The notes under the pieces are model-generated. The model was not told the origin of the DNA. It did not search any database and worked only from the letters and a program-made list of their open reading frames with translations. From assembly GCA_964446955.1 (NCBI GenBank), contig CAYUQJ010000001.1:992001-1056000 (forward strand): a stretch of DNA of 64,000 bases. Direction: 5' to 3'. Source of the stretch: Leptolinea sp964446955 (GTDB lineage Bacteria; Chloroflexota; Anaerolineae; Anaerolineales; Anaerolineaceae). Within the stretch, counting starts at the first letter, position 1. The number at the start of each line of letters is the position of its first letter. The translations under genes and the position numbers were made by a program. Of this stretch, positions 36,137 through 44,830 are shown piece after piece.

Positions 36137-37366
36137 TCACACTGTATGCAAAGCGGCAGCCGGCTCTTTTGAAGCAGCCGTCCGTGCCGGGTAAAGTGAT
36201 GAAAGCACCGCAATGACCAGAACAGTGATCACCCGCTGCCAGATCTTTTCCAGGCCCAGGGTTGAATAAACCCGTCCTTTAATCAGCGCGGTGTATTCCG
36301 TCATGCTGGCAAATTCACTGTAATCAAAACCAACATTTCTGAAGATACTGTTGATCAACAAACCGAGTGCCACTCCTGCGATCAAACCCACCAATCCCAT
36401 CAAGGCGCCTTCCAGGATAAACATCCAGCCGATCTGGCGCGGTTTGATTCCCAGAGCTCCCAAGATGCCGATCTCACGGGTGCGTTCGAATACAGCCATC
36501 AGGAGCATATTCATAATTCCAATTCCGGCAATCGCCAGAATGATGACACCAAACACATCCATAACGCCATTCTTCCGTTCGATGGTCGCGCTCATCTCTG
36601 GGAAATTTTTGACCCACGGATCAACTTCATATCCCGTGATCGTTTTTTCCAAATCCCTGATCACTTTGTTTTCCTGCCCCAATTGTTCAAGGAATAAAAC
36701 AACCTCTGTTGCCTGATCATCCAAACCGAAAAGATATCCAGCCTCTTCCAGGGAGATATAGACCGTCTTTTTTTCGATCTCAGGCAAACCAACATCATAA
36801 ATTCCGGCGATTGTCATGGTCCGTTGAATCGTCTTATTATGTACATCAGAGCCGGCCATAGTGATCCTGTCACCGACCCCCGCTTCCATTGCCTCCGCCA
36901 GTCCTTTTCCAATCAGGATCATATCCTGGTCAGCTGCGGAAAGGTCACGACCTGCGGTAATGTTGGCAGAAACCAGGCTGACTGCCCGTTCCACTTCCGG
37001 TTCAATGCCGGTAATTGTTACAGAGAAAGCACCGGTTCGATTGGTAATAATCCCCCCCGTATTGATCCTCCGCGAAGCAACTGTCACCTCGGGCAAGGAA
37101 CGGGCTGTCTCGACCACAACCTGATCATTGATCAGCGGTAATAGGGGTTTGTTCCCATTTTTCATTCTGTATCCATTGGCGTGAACCTGGACATTTCCAC
37201 CAAGTATCTTTACGGCATTGGCATAGATGGCATCGTTGAAACCCACCATCAAGCCATCATAAATCATCATCATGGCAAGGCTCATCGCGATTGAAAGTAC
37301 AACGATCAGCGTCCGGCGTTTGTGCCGCCAGATATTCCGCCAGGCCATCGTAAAATACAATTTCAT
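36137..37366 (-). CDS. MacB/FtsX-family ABC permease
   Basis: 409 residues from ATG 37366, with GGAG 7 nt upstream. Same layout as its neighbour: MAWRNIWRHKRRTLIVVL at the first helix, a large external domain, then VFERTREIGILGALGIKP and three helices. It is the first structural gene after the TetR regulator, 61 bp downstream of it, so TetR and exporter are probably one transcript. Confidence 0.87.
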   Translation of the reverse strand: MKLYFTMAWRNIWRHKRRTLIVVLSIAMSLAMMMIYDGLMVGFNDAIYANAVKILGGNVQVHANGYRMKNGNKPLLPLINDQVVVETARSLPEVTVASRRINTGGIITNRTGAFSVTITGIEPEVERAVSLVSANITAGRDLSAADQDMILIGKGLAEAMEAGVGDRITMAGSDVHNKTIQRTMTIAGIYDVGLPEIEKKTVYISLEEAGYLFGLDDQATEVVLFLEQLGQENKVIRDLEKTITGYEVDPWVKNFPEMSATIERKNGVMDVFGVIILAIAGIGIMNMLLMAVFERTREIGILGALGIKPRQIGWMFILEGALMGLVGLIAGVALGLLINSIFRNVGFDYSEFASMTEYTALIKGRVYSTLGLEKIWQRVITVLVIAVLSSLYPARTAASKEPAAALHTV

Positions 37367-37427
37367 GATCACACTCCTGCTCAAACAAGCTCAAAGTAAA
37401 GCATCAATGACAGTGTGGTTCATCTCT

Positions 37428-38129
37428 CTATGCAGGAAGCCAGTCCTTCATTGCCTCCATATCAATCATCCTGACTGATCCAGGCTCTGTTCCGAGGATC
37501 CTCTCAACAGCGTCTGTATAGGAATAAACCACCTGTTCAATTTCGTGAATAGCGGTCTTCCTATCACCGGGAGGATCTGAATTGACTCTTAACAGAATAT
37601 GCCCGAGGGAATCACTCATCTGAATCATCAGAGAAAAGATGATCTTACCGGCCATTTCCGGGTGATTGGTGTGAAAAACTCCCTTTTGGATACCATCCTT
37701 AAAAACCTGCATCAACAAATCACCGAATGTGAAACTCGACTCCGCCATCATCTTCTGTCGTACGAGCGCGTTTTCATCTGAATACCAGGCTTTGAGTATG
37801 GCCATCATAAAGGGTTTCTGACCGGCTTTCCATTGCATTCCGGCCTGTATGATCATTTCCAGTTTCTTATCCGGTGGAATGGAAGGATCTTTTGCGATGG
37901 GGGTAACAACTTGCATACCCTGTTGATTGGTTCGTGTTAGCAGGGATTCCAGAAGGGCGGCTTTTGAGGGAAAATAGTGAAAGAATGCGCCTTTTGATAT
38001 ACCAATTTCATTAATGATGTCCTGAATGGACATTTTTTCATACCCTTTGGTATAGATCATTTGTTGGGCGCAATCCAAGATTTCGTTCTTCTTGGCTGAC
38101 CGCGTTGCTTCGTCAATCACTCTGGCCAT
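37428..38129 (-). CDS. TetR/AcrR family transcriptional repressor
   Basis: 233 residues from ATG 38129, with GAGG 6 nt upstream. The N-terminal helix-turn-helix is MSIQDIINEIGISKGAFFHYFPSKAALLESLL; the remainder is a helical ligand-binding domain. It heads the four-gene efflux operon. A perfect 19-bp palindrome just upstream and downstream of a consensus promoter supports autoregulation. The inducer is probably an exporter substrate. Confidence 0.9.
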   Translation of the reverse strand: MARVIDEATRSAKKNEILDCAQQMIYTKGYEKMSIQDIINEIGISKGAFFHYFPSKAALLESLLTRTNQQGMQVVTPIAKDPSIPPDKKLEMIIQAGMQWKAGQKPFMMAILKAWYSDENALVRQKMMAESSFTFGDLLMQVFKDGIQKGVFHTNHPEMAGKIIFSLMIQMSDSLGHILLRVNSDPPGDRKTAIHEIEQVVYSYTDAVERILGTEPGSVRMIDMEAMKDWLPA

Positions 38130-38141
38130 AGGTATCCTCAA

Positions 38142-38160
38142 TAAACCGACCGTCGGTTTA
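38142..38160. promoter_or_regulatory. TetR operator, 19-bp palindrome
   Basis: TAAACCGAC-C-GTCGGTTTA is a perfect inverted repeat. It begins at about the expected transcription start of the operon, 6 nt after the -10 box, and resembles known AcrR/TetR operators of the ACCGACCGTCGGT type. Confidence 0.82.
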
Positions 38161-38166
38161 ATAATG

Positions 38167-38195
38167 AATATACAACCAGAAAAAATACCTGTCAA
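38167..38195 (-). promoter_or_regulatory. Sigma-70 promoter of the efflux operon
   Basis: Minus strand TTGACA (38195-38190), 17-bp spacer, TATATT (38172-38167). The -35 box is a perfect consensus match and lies inside the 3' arm of the ZIP gene terminator. Confidence 0.8.
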
Positions 38196-38213
38196 GAACA
38201 TGACAGGTATTTT
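38182..38213 (-). terminator. Intrinsic terminator of the ZIP gene
   Basis: A 13-bp perfect stem (38201-38213 with 38182-38194, 6-nt loop) is followed on the minus strand by TTTTTT. It lies 27 bp after the ZIP stop. Confidence 0.82.
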
Positions 38214-38239
38214 GCATCGATTTTACAAACAGGATTTCT

Positions 38240-39055
38240 TCACCCCAGGGCAACGTCCAGGATCATCATCACAGTGAAACCAAGCATGACACCTATCGTT
38301 GCCAGATGGGTATCCTTGTGATCCAACTGGGCCTCTGGAATCAGTTCTTCGACAACAACATAGATCATGGCACCCGCTGCAAATGCCAGCGCGTATGGCA
38401 GGATAGGCCTCATGAAAATAACCGCTGCCGCACCAAGAACCCCCGCAATGGGTTCGACAATACCGGATGCCTGCCCCATCAAAAAACTCTTCCAACGTGA
38501 CAAACCCTCCCGGCGGAGAGGGGCTGAAACAGCCAATCCCTCTGGGAAATTTTGAATCCCGATACCGATGGCAAGCGCGACAGCACCCGAGAGATCTGCT
38601 GAAGGCAGGTTGGCTGCGATGGCACCAAAAGCAACACCCACTGCCAGACCTTCCGGAAAATTATGCAGCGTTATTGCCAGAACAAGCAGGACACTGCGCT
38701 GCCACTTTGTTTTTATACCTTCTGCCTCCTCCATAGGGAAACCGATATGCAAATGTGGTAATACTTTATCCACAGACCAGAGGAAAGCACCGCCCAGAAG
38801 AAACCCTACGGTCGCAGGAAGCCAGGCCAATTCCCCGTTTTCCTCGGACATTTCAATGGCCGGCGCGAGCAATGACCAGTAGCTTGCCGCGATCATTACA
38901 CCGGCAGCAAAACCCAATAGCGAATCGAGAACACGCCTGTTAACCGACCTAAACGCAAAAACTGTAGCCGCACCAGCTGCTGTGAGGAACCAGGTAAACA
39001 ATGTCCCCAACAAAGCTTGAGTTATCGGATGTTGTGCAACAAACCAGTCAATCAT
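38240..39055 (-). CDS. ZIP family divalent metal transporter (GufA-like)
   Basis: 271 residues, eight predicted transmembrane helices. Helix 4 has HNFPEGLAVG and helix 5 has QNFPEGLAVS, the paired metal-site motifs of ZIP transporters; MGQASGIVEPIAG and VVVEELIPEA complete the GufA/ZupT pattern. A His-containing loop (DKVLPHLHIGF) lies between helices 3 and 4. It probably imports zinc or iron. It has its own terminator and is not part of the TetR operon. Confidence 0.88.
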   Translation of the reverse strand: MIDWFVAQHPITQALLGTLFTWFLTAAGAATVFAFRSVNRRVLDSLLGFAAGVMIAASYWSLLAPAIEMSEENGELAWLPATVGFLLGGAFLWSVDKVLPHLHIGFPMEEAEGIKTKWQRSVLLVLAITLHNFPEGLAVGVAFGAIAANLPSADLSGAVALAIGIGIQNFPEGLAVSAPLRREGLSRWKSFLMGQASGIVEPIAGVLGAAAVIFMRPILPYALAFAAGAMIYVVVEELIPEAQLDHKDTHLATIGVMLGFTVMMILDVALG

Positions 39056-39191
39056 AAGTTTTAGAGTTCCTTTACATAGAAAAAAAAGGGAGATTATGTA
39101 TTACTACAAATAATCCCAATGCGATTATCTCATACTCCAAAATCGATAAACATGATCATATTTTACATACCAAGATTATCGAGGTCAAATT

Positions 39192-40121
39192 TTACTTCCA
39201 AGTGACAAGATCATTCCGGCTGTAGAAAAATCCCTCGTAGAAAATGGGTACTCCGGTTCCATCAGTCAGATCGGTAAGGTCGCCACCACGGCGGGCATGG
39301 ATGTGCAAATGTGGTTCTGTTGTGTTTCCTGAATTTCCCACCCGCGCGACCATCTCACCGTTTTTTACCTTATTGCCGGTCGCAGTTTCTATGCTTCTCT
39401 GTTGAAGGTGTGCCAGTAAAACATAAACATCATCACTATCACATTTTATGTATACATGGTTTCCCGCGGCATTTTTCTCATCACCCGGTGTACCGGTCGG
39501 TAGATCCATCAGACCATCCACAACTGTGTGAACGACACCATTACACGGGCTGTACACCGGTTGACCAAAAATGACATAGTCATCGGGTTCTGACGGGGAA
39601 AACCTGTTTGAGCTCCTGCCTAACGGGTTTAGCTGCACAATATCCTGCGCGAATTTCTGTGATCCAGCACCGTAATGGTGATTGACCAGTCCGGATGCCC
39701 CAGCCTGGACGAATAGATAGTTATCACCTTTGAGTGGAAATTGAAGAGATATCCCGCTTTCGGGAGCCGATTGTCCCATCCACGCGTTCATTGTTAAGAA
39801 TGTCATGATCAACGCAGGCAGCAGATTACCGAAAACTTCGGATAAATCAGTGGTACGCAATGCCTCCAACGTCCAGGTATTTCGTGGAAGTCGTAACAGG
39901 GAGATAATCACGCATAGCGCACAAACACCGGCTATAACCGTCCGCAGGTGTTGGCTGAAAATAAACCATCCACCTGTTAGGAAGAAAAAGCCGGTTATGG
40001 ATACGGCCAACCAGGCCGACAGAATCCAGATAATTCCTGATTTTGTTTTTAATCGTAACAGGGAATAATCCAATGCCAATGGCGCCAAAATAGGAATGAT
40101 CTTGTAAATGGCTTCGATCAT
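39192..40121 (-). CDS. Membrane-anchored M23 (LytM-type) peptidase
   Basis: 309 residues from ATG 40121, which overlaps the upstream stop as ATGA; the frame opens earlier but inside that gene. Four hydrophobic segments cover residues 1-115. The peptidase domain shows its first zinc ligands as NHHYGAGSQKFAQDI (His about 148-149, Asp 160), then LLAHLQ and HLHIHA. It should cut peptidoglycan cross-links outside the cell. Pairing with an M20 amidohydrolase gene by overlap is unusual. Confidence 0.75.
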   Translation of the reverse strand: MIEAIYKIIPILAPLALDYSLLRLKTKSGIIWILSAWLAVSITGFFFLTGGWFIFSQHLRTVIAGVCALCVIISLLRLPRNTWTLEALRTTDLSEVFGNLLPALIMTFLTMNAWMGQSAPESGISLQFPLKGDNYLFVQAGASGLVNHHYGAGSQKFAQDIVQLNPLGRSSNRFSPSEPDDYVIFGQPVYSPCNGVVHTVVDGLMDLPTGTPGDEKNAAGNHVYIKCDSDDVYVLLAHLQQRSIETATGNKVKNGEMVARVGNSGNTTEPHLHIHARRGGDLTDLTDGTGVPIFYEGFFYSRNDLVTWK

Positions 40122-41296
40122 TGGGCCAATCGTCGGATCGCATTGGAATAAACGGCACAGGCTTCCAAAATTTGCGATACAGCACATTTCTCGTTACGCA
40201 TATGGGCGAGCTTATGCTCACCAGGCCCAAATCCAATGACTGGTATCTGATGAGATATCAGTGCCACGGCATCTGTACTGAAATCCCAGTAGTCAAAGGA
40301 ATTCGGCTCAATGCCATAGACATCACCATACGCGCCGGTGAATGCTTTTGCCAGATCATGTTCCCGGTCTATCTCCCAGGCAGGATGCAAAGGCCGGTAT
40401 GTGACTGATTCACCTGTCCATGTATGCCGTCGCATGGTATCAATCTCCCAGTAAGCATCTTTTCCGGCAATGATCCGGTCCATCTCATCGTGGATCGTCT
40501 GCTCGGTCTCACCCACCACCATACGCCTGTCCAGGTAAATCCGGCATTCTGACGGTACAGCATTCAACGACACAGCCGTACTTGAAATATCAGACAGGAC
40601 CAGAGTGCCATGACGACCTGGATTTTTCATCAAATCCAGATTTGTCCTCTCAACACGCTGAATGATCTCTGCCATTTCATAGACTGCGTTCTTCCCTTTT
40701 TCAGGAGCAGAACCATGCGCAGAAACACCGCGCGCGGTGACAATAATTTGCGCCTTTCCTTTATGCCCGGTTGAGATCACATTGGAAGACGGCTCACAGA
40801 TCACACCATAATCCGGTTTTCTGCCAATCGTTTCCATCGCGTACTTCAACCCTTCACCGTCGCAATCTTCTTCCAAAGTGGAACAAACAATAAAAACTGT
40901 TTTACCGTCAAGCCAACCGTGGTTTTTTGCCGCCGCAGCTGCGTAAACAGATGCCGCCAGGCCAGATTTCATATCCACCGATCCACGCCCCCAAAGATAC
41001 CCTTCTTTGACAGTGCCGCTGAAAGGTGGTTCATCCCATAATTCCGCGTCATGAACCTGGACCGTATCCATGTGAGAATCAAACAATAGTGATCTTTTGC
41101 CATTCCCCACCTGCCCGATCACATTTCCCCATCGGTCGATGGTTACAATATCAAAATCCAGGGAAGTCATTTGACGTTCGATGATCTTCGCCAGTGCACC
41201 CTCTTCTCCCGAAAAACTGCGGGTACGTACCAATTGCTGGCAGAATTCGATCAGGGACGTATTCCATTTTTTTTCATTAAAGGTCTGGGGTTCCAT
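40118..41296 (-). CDS. M20 family metallohydrolase (YgeY-like)
   Basis: 392 residues. Metal ligands appear in LLFDSHMDTV, GRGSVDMKSG, TLEEDCDGEG and ICEPS; the dimerisation domain contains GVSAHGSAPEKGKNA; the last ligand is in GPGEHKLAHMRNE. RWGNVIGQVG and YWDFSTDAV favour the YgeY subgroup, which is often linked to selenium-dependent purine or peptide metabolism. DapE or ArgE activity is the main alternative. No selenium genes are near. Confidence 0.78.
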   Translation of the reverse strand: MEPQTFNEKKWNTSLIEFCQQLVRTRSFSGEEGALAKIIERQMTSLDFDIVTIDRWGNVIGQVGNGKRSLLFDSHMDTVQVHDAELWDEPPFSGTVKEGYLWGRGSVDMKSGLAASVYAAAAAKNHGWLDGKTVFIVCSTLEEDCDGEGLKYAMETIGRKPDYGVICEPSSNVISTGHKGKAQIIVTARGVSAHGSAPEKGKNAVYEMAEIIQRVERTNLDLMKNPGRHGTLVLSDISSTAVSLNAVPSECRIYLDRRMVVGETEQTIHDEMDRIIAGKDAYWEIDTMRRHTWTGESVTYRPLHPAWEIDREHDLAKAFTGAYGDVYGIEPNSFDYWDFSTDAVALISHQIPVIGFGPGEHKLAHMRNEKCAVSQILEACAVYSNAIRRLAQ

Positions 41297-41443
41297 TTTC
41301 CATAATCTCCGGTAGGAATTGTACAGTCAAATTATCCATCTTGAAATGAGAAAACATTGGGCATTTGGACGGCTGTTAATGCAACTCATATATTTTTCGT
41401 CTACAATATCCATGTTAATCCTGAACCAAAGGGGAAAACCATT

Positions 41444-43318
41444 ATGAGTGCAAAATCAGAAACACCCACACCCATGTCTTTTCGAGCTGAAACCCGGCAA
41501 TTATTGGATATTTTGATCCACTCGTTATATACAGATCATGAAATATTCCTTCGCGAGCTCATTTCCAATGCGTCCGATGCCCTGACCCGAATGAATTTCG
41601 AAATGCTGACCAACCGTGATGTCCTGGATGCAGAAGCAGAACCGGGGATATGGATAACAACCGATAAAACAGCGCGCACGCTTACCATTCGGGATACCGG
41701 AACCGGCATGACCCGGGAGGAAATGGAAGTAAACCTGGGAACCATTGCCCACTCGGGAGCAAAAGCCTTTATGCAGGCTGCCAGTCAGCAGGAGAATAAC
41801 GACCTTTCTAATATCATCGGTCAGTTCGGGGTTGGGTTCTATTCCGTGTTTATGGTGGCAGAGAAAGTGGAAGTCGCTTCCCGTTCTTTTTTGAAAAATG
41901 AGCCGGCTCATATTTGGATATCAGACGGAAAAGAATCCTATACGATCAGCGCTTATGAGAAATCAGACCGCGGAACGACCATCACTGTCCATTTGAATGT
42001 GCAAGCGAACGAGTTCACCGATGAAAGCCGGTTGCGTGATATCATCCGGCAGCATAGTGACTATGTACCCTTCCCTGTATACGTAGGAGAATCTAACGAG
42101 CAGGTCAATCGCCAATCCGCTTTGTGGCGCCAATCCACACAACAGATTAACGAAAAAGACGCCGGTGAGTTCTACCGGCAGTTCACGTTGGACCAAAAAG
42201 AACCTCTCGCCTACACGCACATGGCAGTGGACGCGCCTGTTCAAGCCTATGCGTTGCTTTTCATTCCCGGTTCCGCCGAACACTACCTCTTTGCACCACG
42301 TAAGCAGGATGGTCTTCGTCTGTACGCACGTAAGATATTAATACAGGATTTCTTCCGCGACCTTTTGCCAGAATATCTTCGCTTTGTTCAGGGAGTCGTT
42401 GATTCAGAAGACCTGCCATTAAACATATCACGCGAAACGATCCAGTCAAACCGGCTCTTATTCCAGTTAAAAAAGATCATCACCAATAAAACCATCGACA
42501 TGGTCCGGAAATTGTCACAGGACAACCCGGAAAAGTATAAGGAATTCTGGAAATTATTCGGCCGCTACATAAAAGAAGGTGTCGCCTCTGACCCCGCCGA
42601 TTACGACAGTCTGGTTCCACTTTTGCGTTTCCAGACGCTTCACCATCCGGATGAACAGGTATCTCTGGATACCTATCTGGATGAACGTGGATTGGGACAA
42701 CAACAGATTTACTACATTTTTGGTGATGATGACCAGACTGTTATTCACAGTCCCCACCTGGATATTGTACGCAAACACAACCTGGACGTAATTTTGCTGA
42801 CAGATCCTCTCGATTCTTTCATGCTCCTGGCACTCAAACATTACAAAGACATACCATTAGTGAACGTGGCAGAAAAGAACCTTGAACTCGCCGGGACTTC
42901 CGCTGATAATGAAGGCGACCTTCCCCCCGCGTCGGAAGAGACCAAGTCAACACTCATCAACCGATTTCAGGCTGCTCTGGGAAGCAGGGTTGCTGATGTA
43001 CGGATATCTGACAGGCTGATTGAATCACCGGCCCGTCTTGTGGACCCGGATGACAGTCCTGGACAAGAGATCCAAAGGGTTTACAAGATCATCAACCAGC
43101 CTTTGGAAGTTCCGCGAAAAGTTTTGGAAATAAACCCGCAACATGAATTGCTGACACACATCGCTGCCATGCCTGAGAATTCCAGCCTTGCTCCACTGGT
43201 AATTGAGCAAATATACGAAGATGCCCTGTTGATAGAAGGACTTCATCCAGATCCAGCCGGGATGATCAACCGCATCCAGAAGATCATGTCTGCCGCGATG
43301 GAAAGTAAACCGGATTAG
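41444..43318 (+). CDS. htpG: Molecular chaperone HtpG (Hsp90)
   Basis: 624 residues from ATG 41444, with AAGGGG 9 nt upstream. The GHKL ATPase domain has ELISNASDAL, DTGTGM and IGQFGVGFYSVFMVA; the middle domain has GVVDSEDLPLNISRE. Length fits bacterial HtpG. It folds or remodels client proteins under stress. Its stop overlaps that of the convergent glycerate kinase gene by 4 bp, with no terminator between them. Confidence 0.95.
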   Translation: MSAKSETPTPMSFRAETRQLLDILIHSLYTDHEIFLRELISNASDALTRMNFEMLTNRDVLDAEAEPGIWITTDKTARTLTIRDTGTGMTREEMEVNLGTIAHSGAKAFMQAASQQENNDLSNIIGQFGVGFYSVFMVAEKVEVASRSFLKNEPAHIWISDGKESYTISAYEKSDRGTTITVHLNVQANEFTDESRLRDIIRQHSDYVPFPVYVGESNEQVNRQSALWRQSTQQINEKDAGEFYRQFTLDQKEPLAYTHMAVDAPVQAYALLFIPGSAEHYLFAPRKQDGLRLYARKILIQDFFRDLLPEYLRFVQGVVDSEDLPLNISRETIQSNRLLFQLKKIITNKTIDMVRKLSQDNPEKYKEFWKLFGRYIKEGVASDPADYDSLVPLLRFQTLHHPDEQVSLDTYLDERGLGQQQIYYIFGDDDQTVIHSPHLDIVRKHNLDVILLTDPLDSFMLLALKHYKDIPLVNVAEKNLELAGTSADNEGDLPPASEETKSTLINRFQAALGSRVADVRISDRLIESPARLVDPDDSPGQEIQRVYKIINQPLEVPRKVLEINPQHELLTHIAAMPENSSLAPLVIEQIYEDALLIEGLHPDPAGMINRIQKIMSAAMESKPD

Positions 43319-44655
43319 TCAAGCAGCATAATAACCAGGTCATTGACGTTCGTTCCGGTTGAGCCGGTAATAATGGCCGCGTCCAACGACTTGAAAAAAG
43401 TATGGGAATCGTTATTCGAAAGGTATCTTTCCGGATCCAGTCCATGCTTTGTGGCTTTACGGAGTGTCTCGCCAGTAACCATGGCTCCGGCAGCCGGCGA
43501 CATACCATCCTCGCCGTCTGTGGCAAATGTGATCAGTGAGGCACCTCTTACACCGTCCAAACCCCTGACAGCCGCCAGTGCCAATTCCTGATTTCGTCCA
43601 CCTGTACCGCTTCCCTGCATGGTGACAGTAGTCTCTCCACCGGCAATCCAGCAGCGCCGTGGTCCGTCTAGTGTTCGTTCCAATGCCTTTGACCGAAGAA
43701 AAGAAGCCAGTCTTTCACCTGCGTCCCGGGCTTCGCCGGTCAATAATACAGGAAGAATTTCCGTCGAGTACCCGATCTTTTCCGCCTTCTTCCGCGCCGC
43801 AACCATAGCCAGTGCCAGACTCCCGATTACCACCACCCTGTTGTTGAAAAATACAGGATCGCCCGTTTTTGGAGTTCCCGGAATCTTTCCTGCCATGCCA
43901 GCCTGAAAACAATGCAATACAACTGTTGGCACTTTCTCTGTAAGCCCGTATTTCTTCAGAACCTCTATTGCGTCAAAAAACGTGGATTCATCGGGCACTG
44001 TCGGGCCTGACGCGATCACATCCAACCGGTCACCCAGAACATCCGAAAGAATTAGTGAAACACAATCGGCTTCCCCACAGGCTGCCGCCAGCCTTCCCCC
44101 CTTAATTCCATCCATATGCTTGCGAACTGCGTTAATTTCTTCGATCGAAGCTCCACAATCCAACAGAAGCCCCGTCACAATTTTCATATCACGTATTGTT
44201 ATGGGAGGTATCGGCTGAGAAATCAGAGCACTTGCTCCACCTGAAATCAGACAAAACACTTTATCGCCTCTCCCAAAACCGGATATATACCGGAGGACTT
44301 CTCCACCCGCTTTTATGCTATCTTCTCCAGGAACAGGATGGTTTCCAGTGAGCACTTTTATTCCGTCAATAAAAACCGGTTTTTCCTTTGGCAATACCTT
44401 GGCGACAACCACCCCGGTGTCTATTCCTGATCCCAGGGTCTCGATGAGACCTCTCGCCATCGGAATGGACGCTTTACCAATTGACACGAGGCCAATTCTT
44501 TGCGGTGAATGGATCACCGTGTCAAATGGAAAATTTTTTAAAGCGGACTTTACCGCCCATGCAGGATCAACCGATTGAACTGCGGCGGAAATAATATCCA
44601 CCACCTCCGCGGGAATGTTTTCAGAAAAACTCAACACAGATGATGTGACATTCAT
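43315..44655 (-). CDS. Glycerate 2-kinase (GckA/TtuD, MOFRL family)
   Basis: 446 residues, taking ATG 44655 (AAAGG 10 nt upstream). The N-terminal DUF4147 domain has GLVSIGKASIPMARG and CLISGGASAL; the C-terminal MOFRL domain has GGETTVTMQGSGTGGRNQEL and TDGEDGM. It phosphorylates D-glycerate to 2-phosphoglycerate. No hydroxypyruvate reductase gene is adjacent. The long tail-to-tail contact with htpG is compact but not fused. Confidence 0.9.
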   Translation of the reverse strand: MNVTSSVLSFSENIPAEVVDIISAAVQSVDPAWAVKSALKNFPFDTVIHSPQRIGLVSIGKASIPMARGLIETLGSGIDTGVVVAKVLPKEKPVFIDGIKVLTGNHPVPGEDSIKAGGEVLRYISGFGRGDKVFCLISGGASALISQPIPPITIRDMKIVTGLLLDCGASIEEINAVRKHMDGIKGGRLAAACGEADCVSLILSDVLGDRLDVIASGPTVPDESTFFDAIEVLKKYGLTEKVPTVVLHCFQAGMAGKIPGTPKTGDPVFFNNRVVVIGSLALAMVAARKKAEKIGYSTEILPVLLTGEARDAGERLASFLRSKALERTLDGPRRCWIAGGETTVTMQGSGTGGRNQELALAAVRGLDGVRGASLITFATDGEDGMSPAAGAMVTGETLRKATKHGLDPERYLSNNDSHTFFKSLDAAIITGSTGTNVNDLVIMLLD

Positions 44656-44830
44656 CCTATGGTATCCTTTCAAAATCATCATTAATTCTACATATTTTCG
44701 GTATCGATTTGTCGTAAAATAGACATGATAAAGATTTCAACCGGCTGAATTTGTTTCACCGGTTGGTTTTGTGTGCTTGCACGTACTTATCGCTTTACTT
44801 TAATAACCATTTCCTTTAGGAGGAACAATC

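Noticed and set aside
39192..40121. M23 peptidase lacking its first zinc ligands
   Set aside because: The first pair was found further upstream as NHHY...FAQDI, a spacing seen in some M23 relatives.
44738..44770. Hairpin CAACCGG/CCGGTTG before the acyl-CoA ligase as a riboswitch
   Set aside because: Short arms and a 14-nt loop with no recognised aptamer; at most a weak terminator.
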